Shown piece after piece: positions 6,611-13,605 of a DNA stretch of 13,605 bases; position 1 is the first letter of the stretch, and every line of letters begins with the position of its first letter. The DNA is from Thiotrichaceae bacterium. Lineage in GTDB: Bacteria > Pseudomonadota > Gammaproteobacteria > Thiotrichales > Thiotrichaceae. The translations under genes were made by a program, and so were the position numbers. The notes below the pieces were generated by a model. That model did not search any database. It had not been told where the DNA came from and saw only the letters and a list, made by a program, of their open reading frames with translations. The stretch lies in contig JALVEA010000118.1 in assembly GCA_027008665.1 (NCBI GenBank), positions 1 through 13,605 of the forward strand. The letters are read 5' to 3'.

Positions 6611-7630
6611 AATAGTAATAAGCGCCTCTTCATTAGCCGTATCTTGATTTAAACTAAGCTTTCTATCTACTAGGGCGATTTTCAACACTGCTAAAGCCTC
6701 TACTTTGCCAACAGGATTTATAACAGTTGTTAATATTTTCCCTGCGTAAACACTCTCTCCTTCAGCATAAATTTTTTGCCCAACCTCGGGAAGTTCACTA
6801 CTATTAATTTCAATACGGTACATACGACGTTTGTTTTTACCTAAGTATTTTAAACGTGCAACTACTTCTTGTCCTGGATAACAACCTTTTTGAAAATCAA
6901 TACCGTCTATGACTTGTAAATTCAACATTTGTGGTATCCATGCTGTCGAACTTGCTTGGCAAACAACAGGAAGACCTGCCACAATATTAAGATAATCCCA
7001 ACCACTATGACTAACAGCTGCGGCACGTACATTGCAATTCTCCCAAAAGTTTTTAGCGTCCTCAAGATCACCAAAAATTTCAAAGCGTGGTACTGTACCT
7101 GGGAGACGTAAGATACTTAAACTGTCTTGTTGTAGGGTCTGATTTGCCTTAGCAGGGACATTTTCTTTACCTAGTAGTATTTGTAAATCTTGCTCTGCTC
7201 GCTCACCTGCATAACCAAAATGGATTCGACTATCAGAAACATCTTCAATACTGACCTCTGATCTCATCACATACATACGTAGTTTTTTGATAATCAATTC
7301 AACTAGATCAGCAGAAAGGGTTAGATAATAGTTATTATCACGTTTGAAAATACGAAAATTAGCAATAACCCGACCTTTATGAGTACACCATGCGCTAAGT
7401 TGATGGGTGTTTTCTGTGACACGAGAAATATCATTAGTCAATTGATTTTGGAGAAAATCTTCCGCATCCTTACCGTGAATTTTAATAATACCACGACCTG
7501 ATAAATCCGATAAAACAGATCCTTGTGGGGGAATACGGCGTTCACGACTAGGATTGCCAAAAGAAACGAGTTCATCCCCTTCAAATTCTGCGCCATTATC
7601 AATAAGAAATTTTTTCCAATTTGCTTTCAT
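6581..7630 (-). CDS. ygfZ: YgfZ/GcvT-domain folate-binding protein
   Basis: YgfZ is a folate-dependent protein that supports assembly or repair of certain iron-sulfur enzymes, such as the tRNA methylthiolase MiaB; it is related to GcvT but is not an aminomethyltransferase. The diagnostic motif KGCYPGQE is present (248-255) with the conserved Cys250. The N-terminal part has the GcvT-like region DLSGRGIIKIHGKDAEDFLQNQLTNDI (42-68), and a C-terminal barrel follows from about 270. At 349 residues it is slightly longer than the roughly 326 of E. coli YgfZ. The ATG at 7630 has AGGA 9 bases upstream. It stands alone on its strand: a 160-bp element lies before it and a strong terminator after it. Confidence 0.93.
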   Translation of the reverse strand: MKANWKKFLIDNGAEFEGDELVSFGNPSRERRIPPQGSVLSDLSGRGIIKIHGKDAEDFLQNQLTNDISRVTENTHQLSAWCTHKGRVIANFRIFKRDNNYYLTLSADLVELIIKKLRMYVMRSEVSIEDVSDSRIHFGYAGERAEQDLQILLGKENVPAKANQTLQQDSLSILRLPGTVPRFEIFGDLEDAKNFWENCNVRAAAVSHSGWDYLNIVAGLPVVCQASSTAWIPQMLNLQVIDGIDFQKGCYPGQEVVARLKYLGKNKRRMYRIEINSSELPEVGQKIYAEGESVYAGKILTTVINPVGKVEALAVLKIALVDRKLSLNQDTANEEALITILDLPYSVDE

Positions 7631-7671
7631 GGTATTTTTCCTGTTTTTTTTATTTTAATTGCTAAATTTAA

Positions 7672-7883
7672 GGAGTTCAAACTTTAGTGTCATTAGGAAG
7701 TTTCAAGTAATGAATTCACCCATATTGCGCTGATTTTTTGTTCCTGATTAGAGTATCTCAAGAGGCGCATAGTTGTTCTACACAACAATTGAGATGATTC
7801 AAACAGGGACAAAAGAGCAACCAAGATTGGTAAATTCATGGCTTAGAACTTCCTTAATGACATTAAGCTAAAGTTTGGATTCC
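7672..7883. repeat. Outer palindrome surrounding element copy 2
   Basis: The DNA flanking copy 2 is itself an inverted repeat. Bases 7672-7687 match the reverse complement of 7868-7883 at 14 of 16 positions, and 7688-7694 (TGTCATT) match 7856-7862 exactly; the right side has 5 extra bases between the two blocks. Removing the element and one TA restores TGTCATTAATGACA, a perfect palindrome centred on TA. The element thus appears to have entered the axis of an existing palindrome. Confidence 0.7.
7695..7854 (+). mobile_element. 160-bp inverted-repeat element, copy 2 (MITE-like)
   Basis: This is the second copy of the segment at 1661-1820, ungapped, with 17 differences by eye. The ends again form a long inverted repeat. 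Differences near the ends occur in matched pairs: at element positions 20/141 copy 1 has T-A and copy 2 A-T, and at 22/139 copy 1 has A-T and copy 2 T-A. At 49 and 88, T-G pairs in one copy become C-G or T-A in the other. It lies between the foldase stop and the ygfZ start, and could end foldase transcription as a hairpin. It has no coding capacity of note. Confidence 0.8.
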
Positions 7884-7923
7884 TGTAGGAAAGTTAATAC
7901 TTAATAAATAACAAGTGAGATTA

Positions 7924-8877
7924 TTATTTTGCTACTTCTGTCTTTTCTTCTGCTTTCTTTTCTTCTACTTTCTTTTCTGTCTTTTCTTCTGCTTTCTTTT
8001 CTATTTTCTCTTCTGATTTCTTTTTTTCTGGAAGGGTAATTTTTATATCAGCAGCTGCTTTAATACTATCCATATAAGCCAACATTTTCTTTTGTGATAA
8101 TTTACGCTCTAGCTTTGATTTTAGTGCCTTTAAGTCAGGTAGTTTTGCATCACGAGAGTCTTCTAGCTTAATAACATGCCAGCCAAATTGAGTTTTTACT
8201 GGCTCCTTAGTAATCTCACCCTTTTTCATTGCTTTTACTGCGGTTGCAAAGGCTGGAACCATCGTTTCTGCTTTAAACCAACCTAGACTTCCACCGTTTG
8301 AAGCAGAAGGTCCTATTGATTTTTCTTTAGCCACCTTGGCAAAATCAGCCCCGTCTGTAATTTCTTTGATAACCGCTTTAGCTGCCTCTTCCGTCTTTAA
8401 TAAAATATGGCGCGCATTGAATTCTGTAGAGGCTAATTTTTTAATAGTATCATTGTATTCTGCTTTGATTTCATCCTCAGAAATTTTAAAAGACTTAACT
8501 TTCTCTTTTGTCCATGTGGTTAAAAGAACATTACGAGTAAAATCAGCAATTTTTTTCTTTATTTCATCACGAGATAAAATATCAGTTTTCCTAGCAGTTT
8601 GAAGTGCCAACTCGGTTGCCACTAAATCGTCTAATGCTTCTTCGATTTTAACCTTTGCCCCACTCGATGATCTTTGGATGACTTGTAGATAACCATCTAA
8701 AGCACTTCGCATAATTTTATCACCATTAACTGTTGCCACCACAGTATCTACTTTTTTAGCAGCTTCTACCTTTTTCTCTTCTGCTTGAGCAACATTAATT
8801 GCAAATCCTAAGCTCAATAGCGCTGTCGCAAGTAATGGTTTTTTTATTGATTTATTCATTTTAGTTGTAAATTGCAT
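7924..8877 (-). CDS. Secreted parvulin-type peptidyl-prolyl isomerase
   Basis: This is a periplasmic foldase of the SurA/PrsA/PpiD superfamily that speeds cis-trans isomerisation before proline in exported proteins. The signal peptide is clear: basic start, hydrophobic run LLATALLSLGFAINV (about 15-29) and an AQA site with likely cleavage after Ala32. There is no lipobox Cys. An N-terminal helical SurA-like region (about 45-145) precedes one parvulin domain (about 153-240) with ARHILL, NGGSLGWF, MVPAF and TQFGWHVIKL. The C-terminus (about 285-317) is a Lys/Glu low-complexity tail encoded by short DNA repeats. SurA proper has two parvulin domains, so I give no symbol. The ATG at 8877 has GAGA 8 bases upstream; an in-frame ATG at 8859 lacks one. 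It follows yciI by 19 bases. Confidence 0.92.
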   Translation of the reverse strand: MQFTTKMNKSIKKPLLATALLSLGFAINVAQAEEKKVEAAKKVDTVVATVNGDKIMRSALDGYLQVIQRSSSGAKVKIEEALDDLVATELALQTARKTDILSRDEIKKKIADFTRNVLLTTWTKEKVKSFKISEDEIKAEYNDTIKKLASTEFNARHILLKTEEAAKAVIKEITDGADFAKVAKEKSIGPSASNGGSLGWFKAETMVPAFATAVKAMKKGEITKEPVKTQFGWHVIKLEDSRDAKLPDLKALKSKLERKLSQKKMLAYMDSIKAAADIKITLPEKKKSEEKIEKKAEEKTEKKVEEKKAEEKTEVAK

Positions 8878-8896
8878 TGTTTTTTCTCTAATATTA

Positions 8897-9196
8897 TTAA
8901 GGTAGTACTTTCTTAAAAGGTTTAATTGTCACCTGTGCATAAACACCTGCTTCAATATAAGGATCGGCATCTGCCCAGATTTTTGCTTCTGATAACGAAC
9001 TAAATTCAGCCACAATAAGGCTACCAGAAAAGCCATTAGTTCCAGGATCTTCGCTATCAATAGATGGGTGCGGTCCTGCAAGAATCAAGCGCCCTTGTGC
9101 TTTTAACTGTTGTAGGCGTTCAATATGAGCAGGACGTGCGGCAAGTCGCTTTTCTAGACTCTCTTCAATATCTTCAGCCATAATGGCATATAACAT
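8897..9196 (-). CDS. yciI: YciI family protein
   Basis: YciI proteins are small cytoplasmic ferredoxin-like-fold proteins with a conserved His and Asp in a possible active site; their reaction is not settled. The 99-residue length is typical. Family signatures are the N-terminal MLYAIMAEDIE, RPAHIERL with the conserved His24, GRLILAGPHP, and the C-terminal DADPYIEAGVYAQVTIKPF. The ATG lies one base after the yciB stop codon, with GAGG inside the end of yciB, so translation is probably coupled. The yciB-yciI-foldase order suggests an envelope or septum-linked operon, but this says nothing firm about the YciI reaction. Confidence 0.93.
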   Translation of the reverse strand: MLYAIMAEDIEESLEKRLAARPAHIERLQQLKAQGRLILAGPHPSIDSEDPGTNGFSGSLIVAEFSSLSEAKIWADADPYIEAGVYAQVTIKPFKKVLP

Positions 9197-9197
9197 C

Positions 9198-9833
9198 TTA
9201 TTTTTTTACCTCTATTTCTTCAGCATGTCGGCTGATATAAATACCTTGACCAATCATAAAAACCAAAGTCAGTCCTAAAATACCAAACATTTTGAAATTA
9301 ACCCAAGCATCAAGATTATTCATTTGTTTAGCGTAGATTTCATAAACAATTAAGTTTAATGCGCCGACAATAATAAAAAATATTCCCCATGACAAATTAA
9401 CCTTTTTCCATACTTGCTTGGGAACACTGATAGCATGAGACATCATGCGTTCAATCAATGTTTTTTCGCCAATAAAAAAGCTACCTAAAATGACACTCGC
9501 AAAGATCCAGTTAAAAATAGTCACTTTCCATGCAATATAATCGGGATTCTTTAGCATTAATGTCAGCGTGCCAAAGATAAGTAGAATCACAAGTGAAATC
9601 AGATGCATTTTTTCCAGTCGGTGATAAAAAAGCCAGTGAAAAATATTCTGTAAGACCGTTGCAATAATAATAACTAACGTCGCCATGAAAATAGCATCTT
9701 TGCTATTGTCAACGCTTAATTCTACAAAGGGTAGCTGATTTGCGATTTGAATCACGCTCTCAGGCAGGCTTTCATAAAATTTATACGTTAAAAAGAAAAA
9801 TAAAACAGGAAAAAAATCAAAAAATGCTTTCAT
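9198..9833 (-). CDS. yciB: Inner membrane septation protein YciB
   Basis: YciB (also called IspZ or septation protein A) is a multi-pass inner membrane protein that affects cell envelope synthesis and septum formation. Its biochemical role is unclear. From the ATG at 9833 it has 211 residues, with about five to six hydrophobic segments and the family signatures DFFPVLFFF at the N-terminus, IAWKVTIFNW, GEKTLIERMM, NLSWGIFFI and DAWVNFKMFG. The frame stays open to 9953, but that 40-residue extension is not membrane-like, would overlap yciO on the other strand, and is absent from the family. No strong Shine-Dalgarno precedes 9833, yet the DFFPV start fits homologues. It heads the yciB-yciI-foldase operon. 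Confidence 0.93.
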   Translation of the reverse strand: MKAFFDFFPVLFFFLTYKFYESLPESVIQIANQLPFVELSVDNSKDAIFMATLVIIIATVLQNIFHWLFYHRLEKMHLISLVILLIFGTLTLMLKNPDYIAWKVTIFNWIFASVILGSFFIGEKTLIERMMSHAISVPKQVWKKVNLSWGIFFIIVGALNLIVYEIYAKQMNNLDAWVNFKMFGILGLTLVFMIGQGIYISRHAEEIEVKK

Positions 9834-9916
9834 AGTGAAATAAAATATTAATATTTTAAGGGAGCAGTTAGCGCTCTTCGTGGTAGAATCGCGCATTTTA
9901 CACCGTTGACCATCCA
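9834..9916 (+). promoter_or_regulatory. Divergent promoter region yciB/yciO
   Basis: This 83-bp gap separates divergent operons and must hold promoters for both unless they lie inside genes. On the plus strand TGGTAGAAT (9881-9889) is an extended -10 box: TG, one base, then TAGAAT with 5 of 6 consensus positions. Transcription would begin near 9896, about 20 bases before yciO. The -35 region is poor, as is common with extended -10 promoters. The palindrome AATATTAATATT next to yciB offers -10-like sequences for the other direction. Confidence 0.4.
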
Positions 9917-10543
9917 ATGAGCCAGTATTTTCAAATTCACCCAAAAAATCCACAGTTTAGACTCATCAAACAAGCTGTTACTATCATTAACCAAGGTGGT
10001 GTTATTATCTACCCTACTGACTCTAGTTACGCTATTGGCTGTCGTTTAGATGAAAAAAAAGCCGCCGAACGTATTAGGCGTATCAGAAAGGTGGATAAAA
10101 ATCATAACTTCACTCTTGTTTGCAGTGATCTTTCTGAAATTTCACAATACGCAATCGTTGATAATATTAATTATCGTTTAATTAAATCAGTTACCCCAGG
10201 TGCTTATACCTTTGTATTAAAGGCAAGCCGAGAAGTACCAAAACGGATTCAAAACCCAAAACGTAAAACCATTGGTATTCGTGTTCCTGATAATTTTGTC
10301 ACGCAAGCCTTATTAGATGAACTAGGGCAACCAATTATGTCAAGCACTTTAATATTACCCGATGATGATTTACCGATGACAGATCCTTATAAAATCCGTT
10401 TAGTACTAGAGCAACAGGTAGATTTAATTATTGATGGTGGTTATAGCGGACATAATCCCACCACAGTGATTGATTTAATGGAAGATCCCCCTAAAATATT
10501 ACGTCAAGGGCAAGGTGATATTGACTGGTTAGGAGTACACTAA
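9917..10543 (+). CDS. yciO: YciO, Sua5/YciO/YrdC family protein
   Basis: The Sua5/YrdC family makes threonylcarbamoyl-AMP from threonine, bicarbonate and ATP for the t6A modification of tRNAs that read ANN codons. YciO is a paralogue of TsaC with the same fold. The 208-residue protein matches my recollection of E. coli YciO along its whole length: MSQYFQIHPKNPQFRLI at the start, GGVIIYPTDSSYAIGC (28-43), NFTLVCSDLSEIS, PGAYTFVLK, KRKTIGIRVP, and GGYSGHNPTTVIDL near the end. It is the YciO type, not TsaC, so t6A synthesis here is not assured and a separate tsaC may exist. It is the first gene of the plus-strand operon, with the next gene beginning 3 bases after its stop. Confidence 0.92.
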   Translation: MSQYFQIHPKNPQFRLIKQAVTIINQGGVIIYPTDSSYAIGCRLDEKKAAERIRRIRKVDKNHNFTLVCSDLSEISQYAIVDNINYRLIKSVTPGAYTFVLKASREVPKRIQNPKRKTIGIRVPDNFVTQALLDELGQPIMSSTLILPDDDLPMTDPYKIRLVLEQQVDLIIDGGYSGHNPTTVIDLMEDPPKILRQGQGDIDWLGVH

Positions 10544-10546
10544 AAT

Positions 10547-11224
10547 ATGGATATGGATTTCGAGAGAATTATTTACAATATTGCCGTATGGGCAATTCCG
10601 GTTTTATTTGCGATTACTCTACATGAAGTCGCACATGGCTGGATGGCAAATAAATTGGGGGATGGTACGGCGCGAATGTTGGGACGCTTATCCTTAAATC
10701 CAATAAAGCATATTGACCCATTTGGCACTGTTTTATTACCTGTTCTGCTTATACTCATGAATAGCCCAATTATTTTTGGTGCAGCAAAACCTGTTCCTGT
10801 GGATATGAGAAACTTCAAAAACCCACGCCGTGGTATGGCCATTGTTGCACTAGCTGGCCCTCTAGCAAATATTATAATGGCCCTTTTTTGGGTTGCAATC
10901 TTTTCTATAAGCCCGTTATTGATTGCTAATGAAGCTATTTTAGAAGGCATAGTGCGAATGGCATTGGCAGGCATTTTAATTAATCTGGTTTTATTCACCT
11001 TTAATTTAATTCCTATTCCTCCATTAGATGGCGGTCGTATCCTTGCCGCTTTCGTTCCCCCTAACGTTTCAGATATGCTCGATAAAATAGAGCCTTTTGG
11101 TTTTTTTATCGTTATTGGTCTCGTTCTTTTAGGCGCATTTGAACCAATAATTAATTTTTCAATCGGTATATTTTCCAATCTCGTTGATATTGATCAGCGT
11201 TTATTTTACATACTTTTCTCATGA
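10547..11224 (+). CDS. Site-2 protease family (M50) membrane peptidase
   Basis: This is an intramembrane zinc metalloprotease of the M50 group that cuts membrane-embedded substrates; the substrate is unknown. The 225-residue protein is the compact bacterial form without a PDZ domain. The zinc site is HEVAH (26-30) in the first hydrophobic segment, and the third ligand lies in PIPPLDGGRI (156-165, Asp161). The conserved NPIKHIDPFGT (51-61) follows the first motif, with further hydrophobic segments at about 60-72, 97-120, 135-155 and 184-210. It is not RseP, which is longer and has PDZ domains. AGGAG inside the end of yciO lies 11 bases before the ATG at 10547; an in-frame ATG at 10553 is also possible. 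Its stop overlaps the trpS start by 4 bases (ATGA). Confidence 0.92.
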   Translation: MDMDFERIIYNIAVWAIPVLFAITLHEVAHGWMANKLGDGTARMLGRLSLNPIKHIDPFGTVLLPVLLILMNSPIIFGAAKPVPVDMRNFKNPRRGMAIVALAGPLANIIMALFWVAIFSISPLLIANEAILEGIVRMALAGILINLVLFTFNLIPIPPLDGGRILAAFVPPNVSDMLDKIEPFGFFIVIGLVLLGAFEPIINFSIGIFSNLVDIDQRLFYILFS

Positions 11225-12438
11225 TTTCTAATTCAAAAAAAAACCAACGTGTTGTTTCAGGTATGCGCTCAACAGGCGCATTGCATTTAGGCCATTATCA
11301 TGGCGTATTAAAAAACTGGGTTGAAATGCAACACCAGCATGAATGCTTCTTTTTTGCTGCTGATTGGCACGCACTCACCACACATTACAAAGACCCCTCT
11401 CAAGTTCCTCAGCATGTAATTGAAATGGTGGTAGATTGGTTAGCCGCAGGGATTGACCCTAGCTCTGCTACTATCTTTTTGCAATCCCAAGTACCAGAAC
11501 ATGCAGAGCTTTATCTTTTATTATCGATGTTAACACCCGTTAGTTGGTTAGAGCGTGTCCCCACTTATAAAGATCAGCAAGAGAAATTGAAAGCACACGA
11601 TCTATCAACCATGGGATTTTTAGGTTATCCCTTATTGCAAGCGGCTGATATTCTGATTTATAAAGCAGATTTAGTGCCTGTAGGTGAAGATCAAGTCTCC
11701 CATATTGAATTAACCCGAGAAGTCGCACGTCGCTTTAATTTTACTTATGGTAAAGAACCAGATTTTGAGGAACAAGCAGAACAAGCAATTCGAAAATTAG
11801 GGAAGAAAAATGGCAAAAAATACCGAAGCTATCACCGCGCCTATCAAGAGCAAGGTGATAAAGAAGCGATACTAAAAGGAAAAGCTTTTTTAGCATCACA
11901 ACAAAATATCTCTGTTGCTGATCGTGAACGCTTGCTCGGTTATCTTGAAGGAATTAGTAAAATTATCCTCCCTGAGCCAGATTCTATTTTAACCAAAGCA
12001 TCAAAAATGCCCGGTTTAGACGGGCAGAAAATGTCCAAATCCTATGGTAATACTATTCCTTTGCGTAGCTCTCCTGATGCTATTGATAAAGGTATTCGCA
12101 AAATGCCAACCGACCCTGCACGGATGCGTTTAAGCGATACAGGTAATCCAGAAAAATGCCCTGTATGGCAATTGCATCTTGTTTATTCCGATGATTCAAG
12201 GCAAGAATGGGTACAACAAGGCTGTCGTACTGCCAATATCGGTTGTTTGGACTGCAAAATGCATATTATTGAAGCAGTACAAACAGAATTAGAGCCAATG
12301 CGAGAACGTGCTAAGGTCTTTGAAAAAGACCCACAAGCTGTTAGAAAAATCATTATTGAAGGCAGTGAAAAAGCGCGTGAACAAGCACGCCAGACACTAG
12401 ATGATGTGGTGAAAGCAATGCGCTTTTCCGACTTTTAA
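11221..12438 (+). CDS. trpS: Tryptophanyl-tRNA synthetase (long form)
   Basis: TrpS charges tRNA-Trp with tryptophan using ATP and is essential for translation. The HIGH-type motif is HLGH (22-25) in GALHLGHYHG, and KMSKS is at 270-274. At 405 residues it is the longer gammaproteobacterial form: compared with the roughly 334 residues of E. coli TrpS it has a Lys-rich insert around 180-230. A Cys cluster (C335, C342, C345) precedes the C-terminal helices; a metal role is possible but unproven. Its start codon overlaps the protease stop (ATGA), without a good Shine-Dalgarno of its own, so it probably depends on translational coupling. Its supply of charged tRNA-Trp is the signal that the trpE leader in this window would read. 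Confidence 0.97.
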   Translation: MISNSKKNQRVVSGMRSTGALHLGHYHGVLKNWVEMQHQHECFFFAADWHALTTHYKDPSQVPQHVIEMVVDWLAAGIDPSSATIFLQSQVPEHAELYLLLSMLTPVSWLERVPTYKDQQEKLKAHDLSTMGFLGYPLLQAADILIYKADLVPVGEDQVSHIELTREVARRFNFTYGKEPDFEEQAEQAIRKLGKKNGKKYRSYHRAYQEQGDKEAILKGKAFLASQQNISVADRERLLGYLEGISKIILPEPDSILTKASKMPGLDGQKMSKSYGNTIPLRSSPDAIDKGIRKMPTDPARMRLSDTGNPEKCPVWQLHLVYSDDSRQEWVQQGCRTANIGCLDCKMHIIEAVQTELEPMRERAKVFEKDPQAVRKIIIEGSEKAREQARQTLDDVVKAMRFSDF

Positions 12439-12444
12439 GGTTCG

Positions 12445-13278
12445 ATGATCAATTCCGATTTATATACTCAGCCTCGCCAAGATAATACCCCCTTTGCCAT
12501 TGTGGATGGCGAGCCTATTTCGGATCTTCCCGAAGATTTATATATTCCTCCTGATGCGCTAGAAGTCTTTCTTGAAACCTTTGAAGGCCCTTTAGATTTA
12601 TTGCTCTACCTGATTCGTAAACAAAATCTCGATATTCTAAATATCCCCATTGCAGAGATTACACAACAATATATGGATTATGTTGAGCTAATGCATCATA
12701 TTAATCTGGATTTAGCCGCAGAATATCTCGTAATGGCCGCTTTGCTCGCTGAAATAAAATCACGCATATTATTACCACAGCATGAAGAAGTAGAGAATGA
12801 AGAAGATCCTCGTGCTGAATTAGTGCGCCGCTTACAAGAATATGAACGTTTTAAGCAAGCTGCCTCAGATATTAATGAACTACCCCGTCAAAAACGTGAT
12901 TATTTCCCATCAAATGTTAACGCTATTCGTCAACAAGCACAAAAAGTCTATCCTGAGGTTGATCTAAAAGAGATTGTACTGGCTTTTCAAGCCATTCTAA
13001 AACGGGTAGATTTACAAACCAGTCATCAGATTCAACGCGAATCACTTTCCGTTAGAGAACGCATGTCACAAATATTATCAAAGCTAAAAGGGGATGACTT
13101 TATTGAATTTCAAACCCTATTTCATTTAAAAGAAGGACGCTTAGGTGTGGTCGTGAGTTTTTTAGCAATACTTGAATTACTAAAAGAACAGGCAATTGAT
13201 ATGGTGCAAGCAGAAGCTTATGCACCTATCTATGTAAAGAGCATTACACCAATCATAGAACCCAAGCGGGATCTATAA
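12445..13278 (+). CDS. scpA: Segregation and condensation protein A
   Basis: ScpA is the kleisin subunit that bridges the heads of SMC and binds ScpB, forming a condensin that compacts and separates the chromosome. The N-terminal SMC-binding domain is at about 41-112, with FEGPLDLLLYLIRKQNLDI and EYLVMAALLAEIKSRILLP. A charged linker follows (113-165), then a C-terminal winged-helix domain (about 200-268). The 277-residue length is within the usual range. A 40-residue acidic N-terminal extension precedes the core. AAGG lies about 4 bases before the ATG, overlapping the trpS stop region, so it is part of the same transcript. The usual partner gene scpB does not follow; a gene on the opposite strand comes one base later. 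Confidence 0.95.
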   Translation: MINSDLYTQPRQDNTPFAIVDGEPISDLPEDLYIPPDALEVFLETFEGPLDLLLYLIRKQNLDILNIPIAEITQQYMDYVELMHHINLDLAAEYLVMAALLAEIKSRILLPQHEEVENEEDPRAELVRRLQEYERFKQAASDINELPRQKRDYFPSNVNAIRQQAQKVYPEVDLKEIVLAFQAILKRVDLQTSHQIQRESLSVRERMSQILSKLKGDDFIEFQTLFHLKEGRLGVVVSFLAILELLKEQAIDMVQAEAYAPIYVKSITPIIEPKRDL

Positions 13279-13279
13279 T

Positions 13280-13605
13280 TTATATTTCTTGAGCTGTACC
13301 ATTTTGTTTAATCGGAGTATCAGGCAAGGCTTTCTCTAGCTCTTGCTGTAATTCTTTCGCCCCCTCTTCTAAACCTTTACTAATTTCTTTCATTGACTCA
13401 GAGAAGGATTGATCTAATTCATTGATTCCTTGTTGCATCATATTATTTAATTGGTCAAATACATTATTGACGGTGTGTTTAATCACAGAACCTAATGATT
13501 TTTTAACATCAATTCGCCAACCATGTTCTGTTTTTACTAAAACAGTACGCCCCGGAATGCGTATGCTTTTTTTGTTCTGCCCCTTGGTATGCAATATAAC
13601 CCCAA
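13280..13605 (-). CDS. Partial hypothetical protein, C-terminal part
   Basis: A minus-strand frame ends at 13280 and stays open through the right edge, so its 5' end is outside the window. A TTG at 13594 could be read as a start, but it has no Shine-Dalgarno and the frame is already open before it. What is visible is about 108 residues: a beta-rich part ending in GRTVLVKTEHGWRIDVKKS, then an amphipathic helical segment (FDQLNNMMQQGINELDQS, EGAKELQQELEKAL). The phrase 'V..E.GWRIDVKK' is like the end of NTF2-like or DUF4878-type envelope proteins, but that is only a resemblance, and I assign no function. It converges on scpA with one base between the stop codons and no visible terminator. Confidence 0.65.
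   Translation of the reverse strand, partial: GVILHTKGQNKKSIRIPGRTVLVKTEHGWRIDVKKSLGSVIKHTVNNVFDQLNNMMQQGINELDQSFSESMKEISKGLEEGAKELQQELEKALPDTPIKQNGTAQEI

Noticed and set aside
6427..6633. A 68-codon minus-strand frame between ygfZ and PBP1A with a hydrophobic start
   Set aside because: It overlaps the end of ygfZ in another frame, runs through both the stop-codon hairpin and the strong terminator, and has no Shine-Dalgarno. The hydrophobic look comes from AT-rich DNA.
7924..8025. Short T/C-rich repeats at the end of the foldase gene as a CRISPR-like or tandem array
   Set aside because: They are in frame, encode a charged protein tail, are irregular in length and have no spacers.
9834..9953. 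A 40-residue N-terminal extension of YciB
   Set aside because: It overlaps the yciO coding sequence on the opposite strand, lacks membrane character, and the family begins at the DFFPV motif just after the ATG at 9833.
10573..11178. A 201-codon minus-strand frame opposite the M50 protease
   Set aside because: It lies entirely antisense to a protein with clear zinc-binding motifs and resembles no family; it is an antisense shadow.

Overview
The window is an AT-rich stretch of ordinary bacterial chromosome. Gene content and order point to a gammaproteobacterium: an rpe-gph-trpE block, a long-form TrpS followed by ScpA, a YciO closely resembling the enteric protein, a yciB-yciI pair, YgfZ and a PBP1A. 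I cannot name the genus from sequence alone. Every intact gene has a recognisable family. The unusual material lies in the intergenic DNA and in two protein tails.

Left block, minus strand. PBP1A (3402-6266) is followed by rpe (3201 down), gph and trpE (20-1501). A Shine-Dalgarno at the left edge shows that another gene follows trpE. gph and rpe overlap by one base. Between gph and trpE lie a 160-bp inverted-repeat element (1661-1820) and a 17-codon leader peptide with the order Trp-Arg-Trp (1573-1626). The leader also carries a 14-bp inverted repeat that would hide the trpE ribosome binding site, so this looks like a tryptophan-responsive leader.

Middle block, minus strand. yciB, yciI and a secreted parvulin-type foldase form a tight operon (7924-9833). 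A second copy of the 160-bp element (7695-7854) follows, placed in the centre of an older palindrome. Then comes ygfZ (6581-7630), with a 17-bp hairpin over its stop codon and a 20-bp perfect-stem terminator. Next are a pentanucleotide repeat array (6387-6420) and the PBP1A promoter region.

Right block, plus strand. yciO, an M50 site-2-type protease, trpS and scpA (9917-13278) are packed with gaps of -4 to +6 bases and are probably co-transcribed from a promoter in the 83-bp divergent gap shared with yciB. A partial minus-strand gene (13280 to the right edge) converges on scpA with one base between them.

The most noteworthy observations are: (1) the trpE leader, with Trp codons and a sequestered Shine-Dalgarno; (2) the two 160-bp elements, about 89% identical, whose differences include paired compensatory changes and wobble-preserving changes, indicating a conserved hairpin; (3) the pentanucleotide repeat upstream of PBP1A; and (4) the very basic, Arg/Gln-rich, roughly 150-residue tail of PBP1A.
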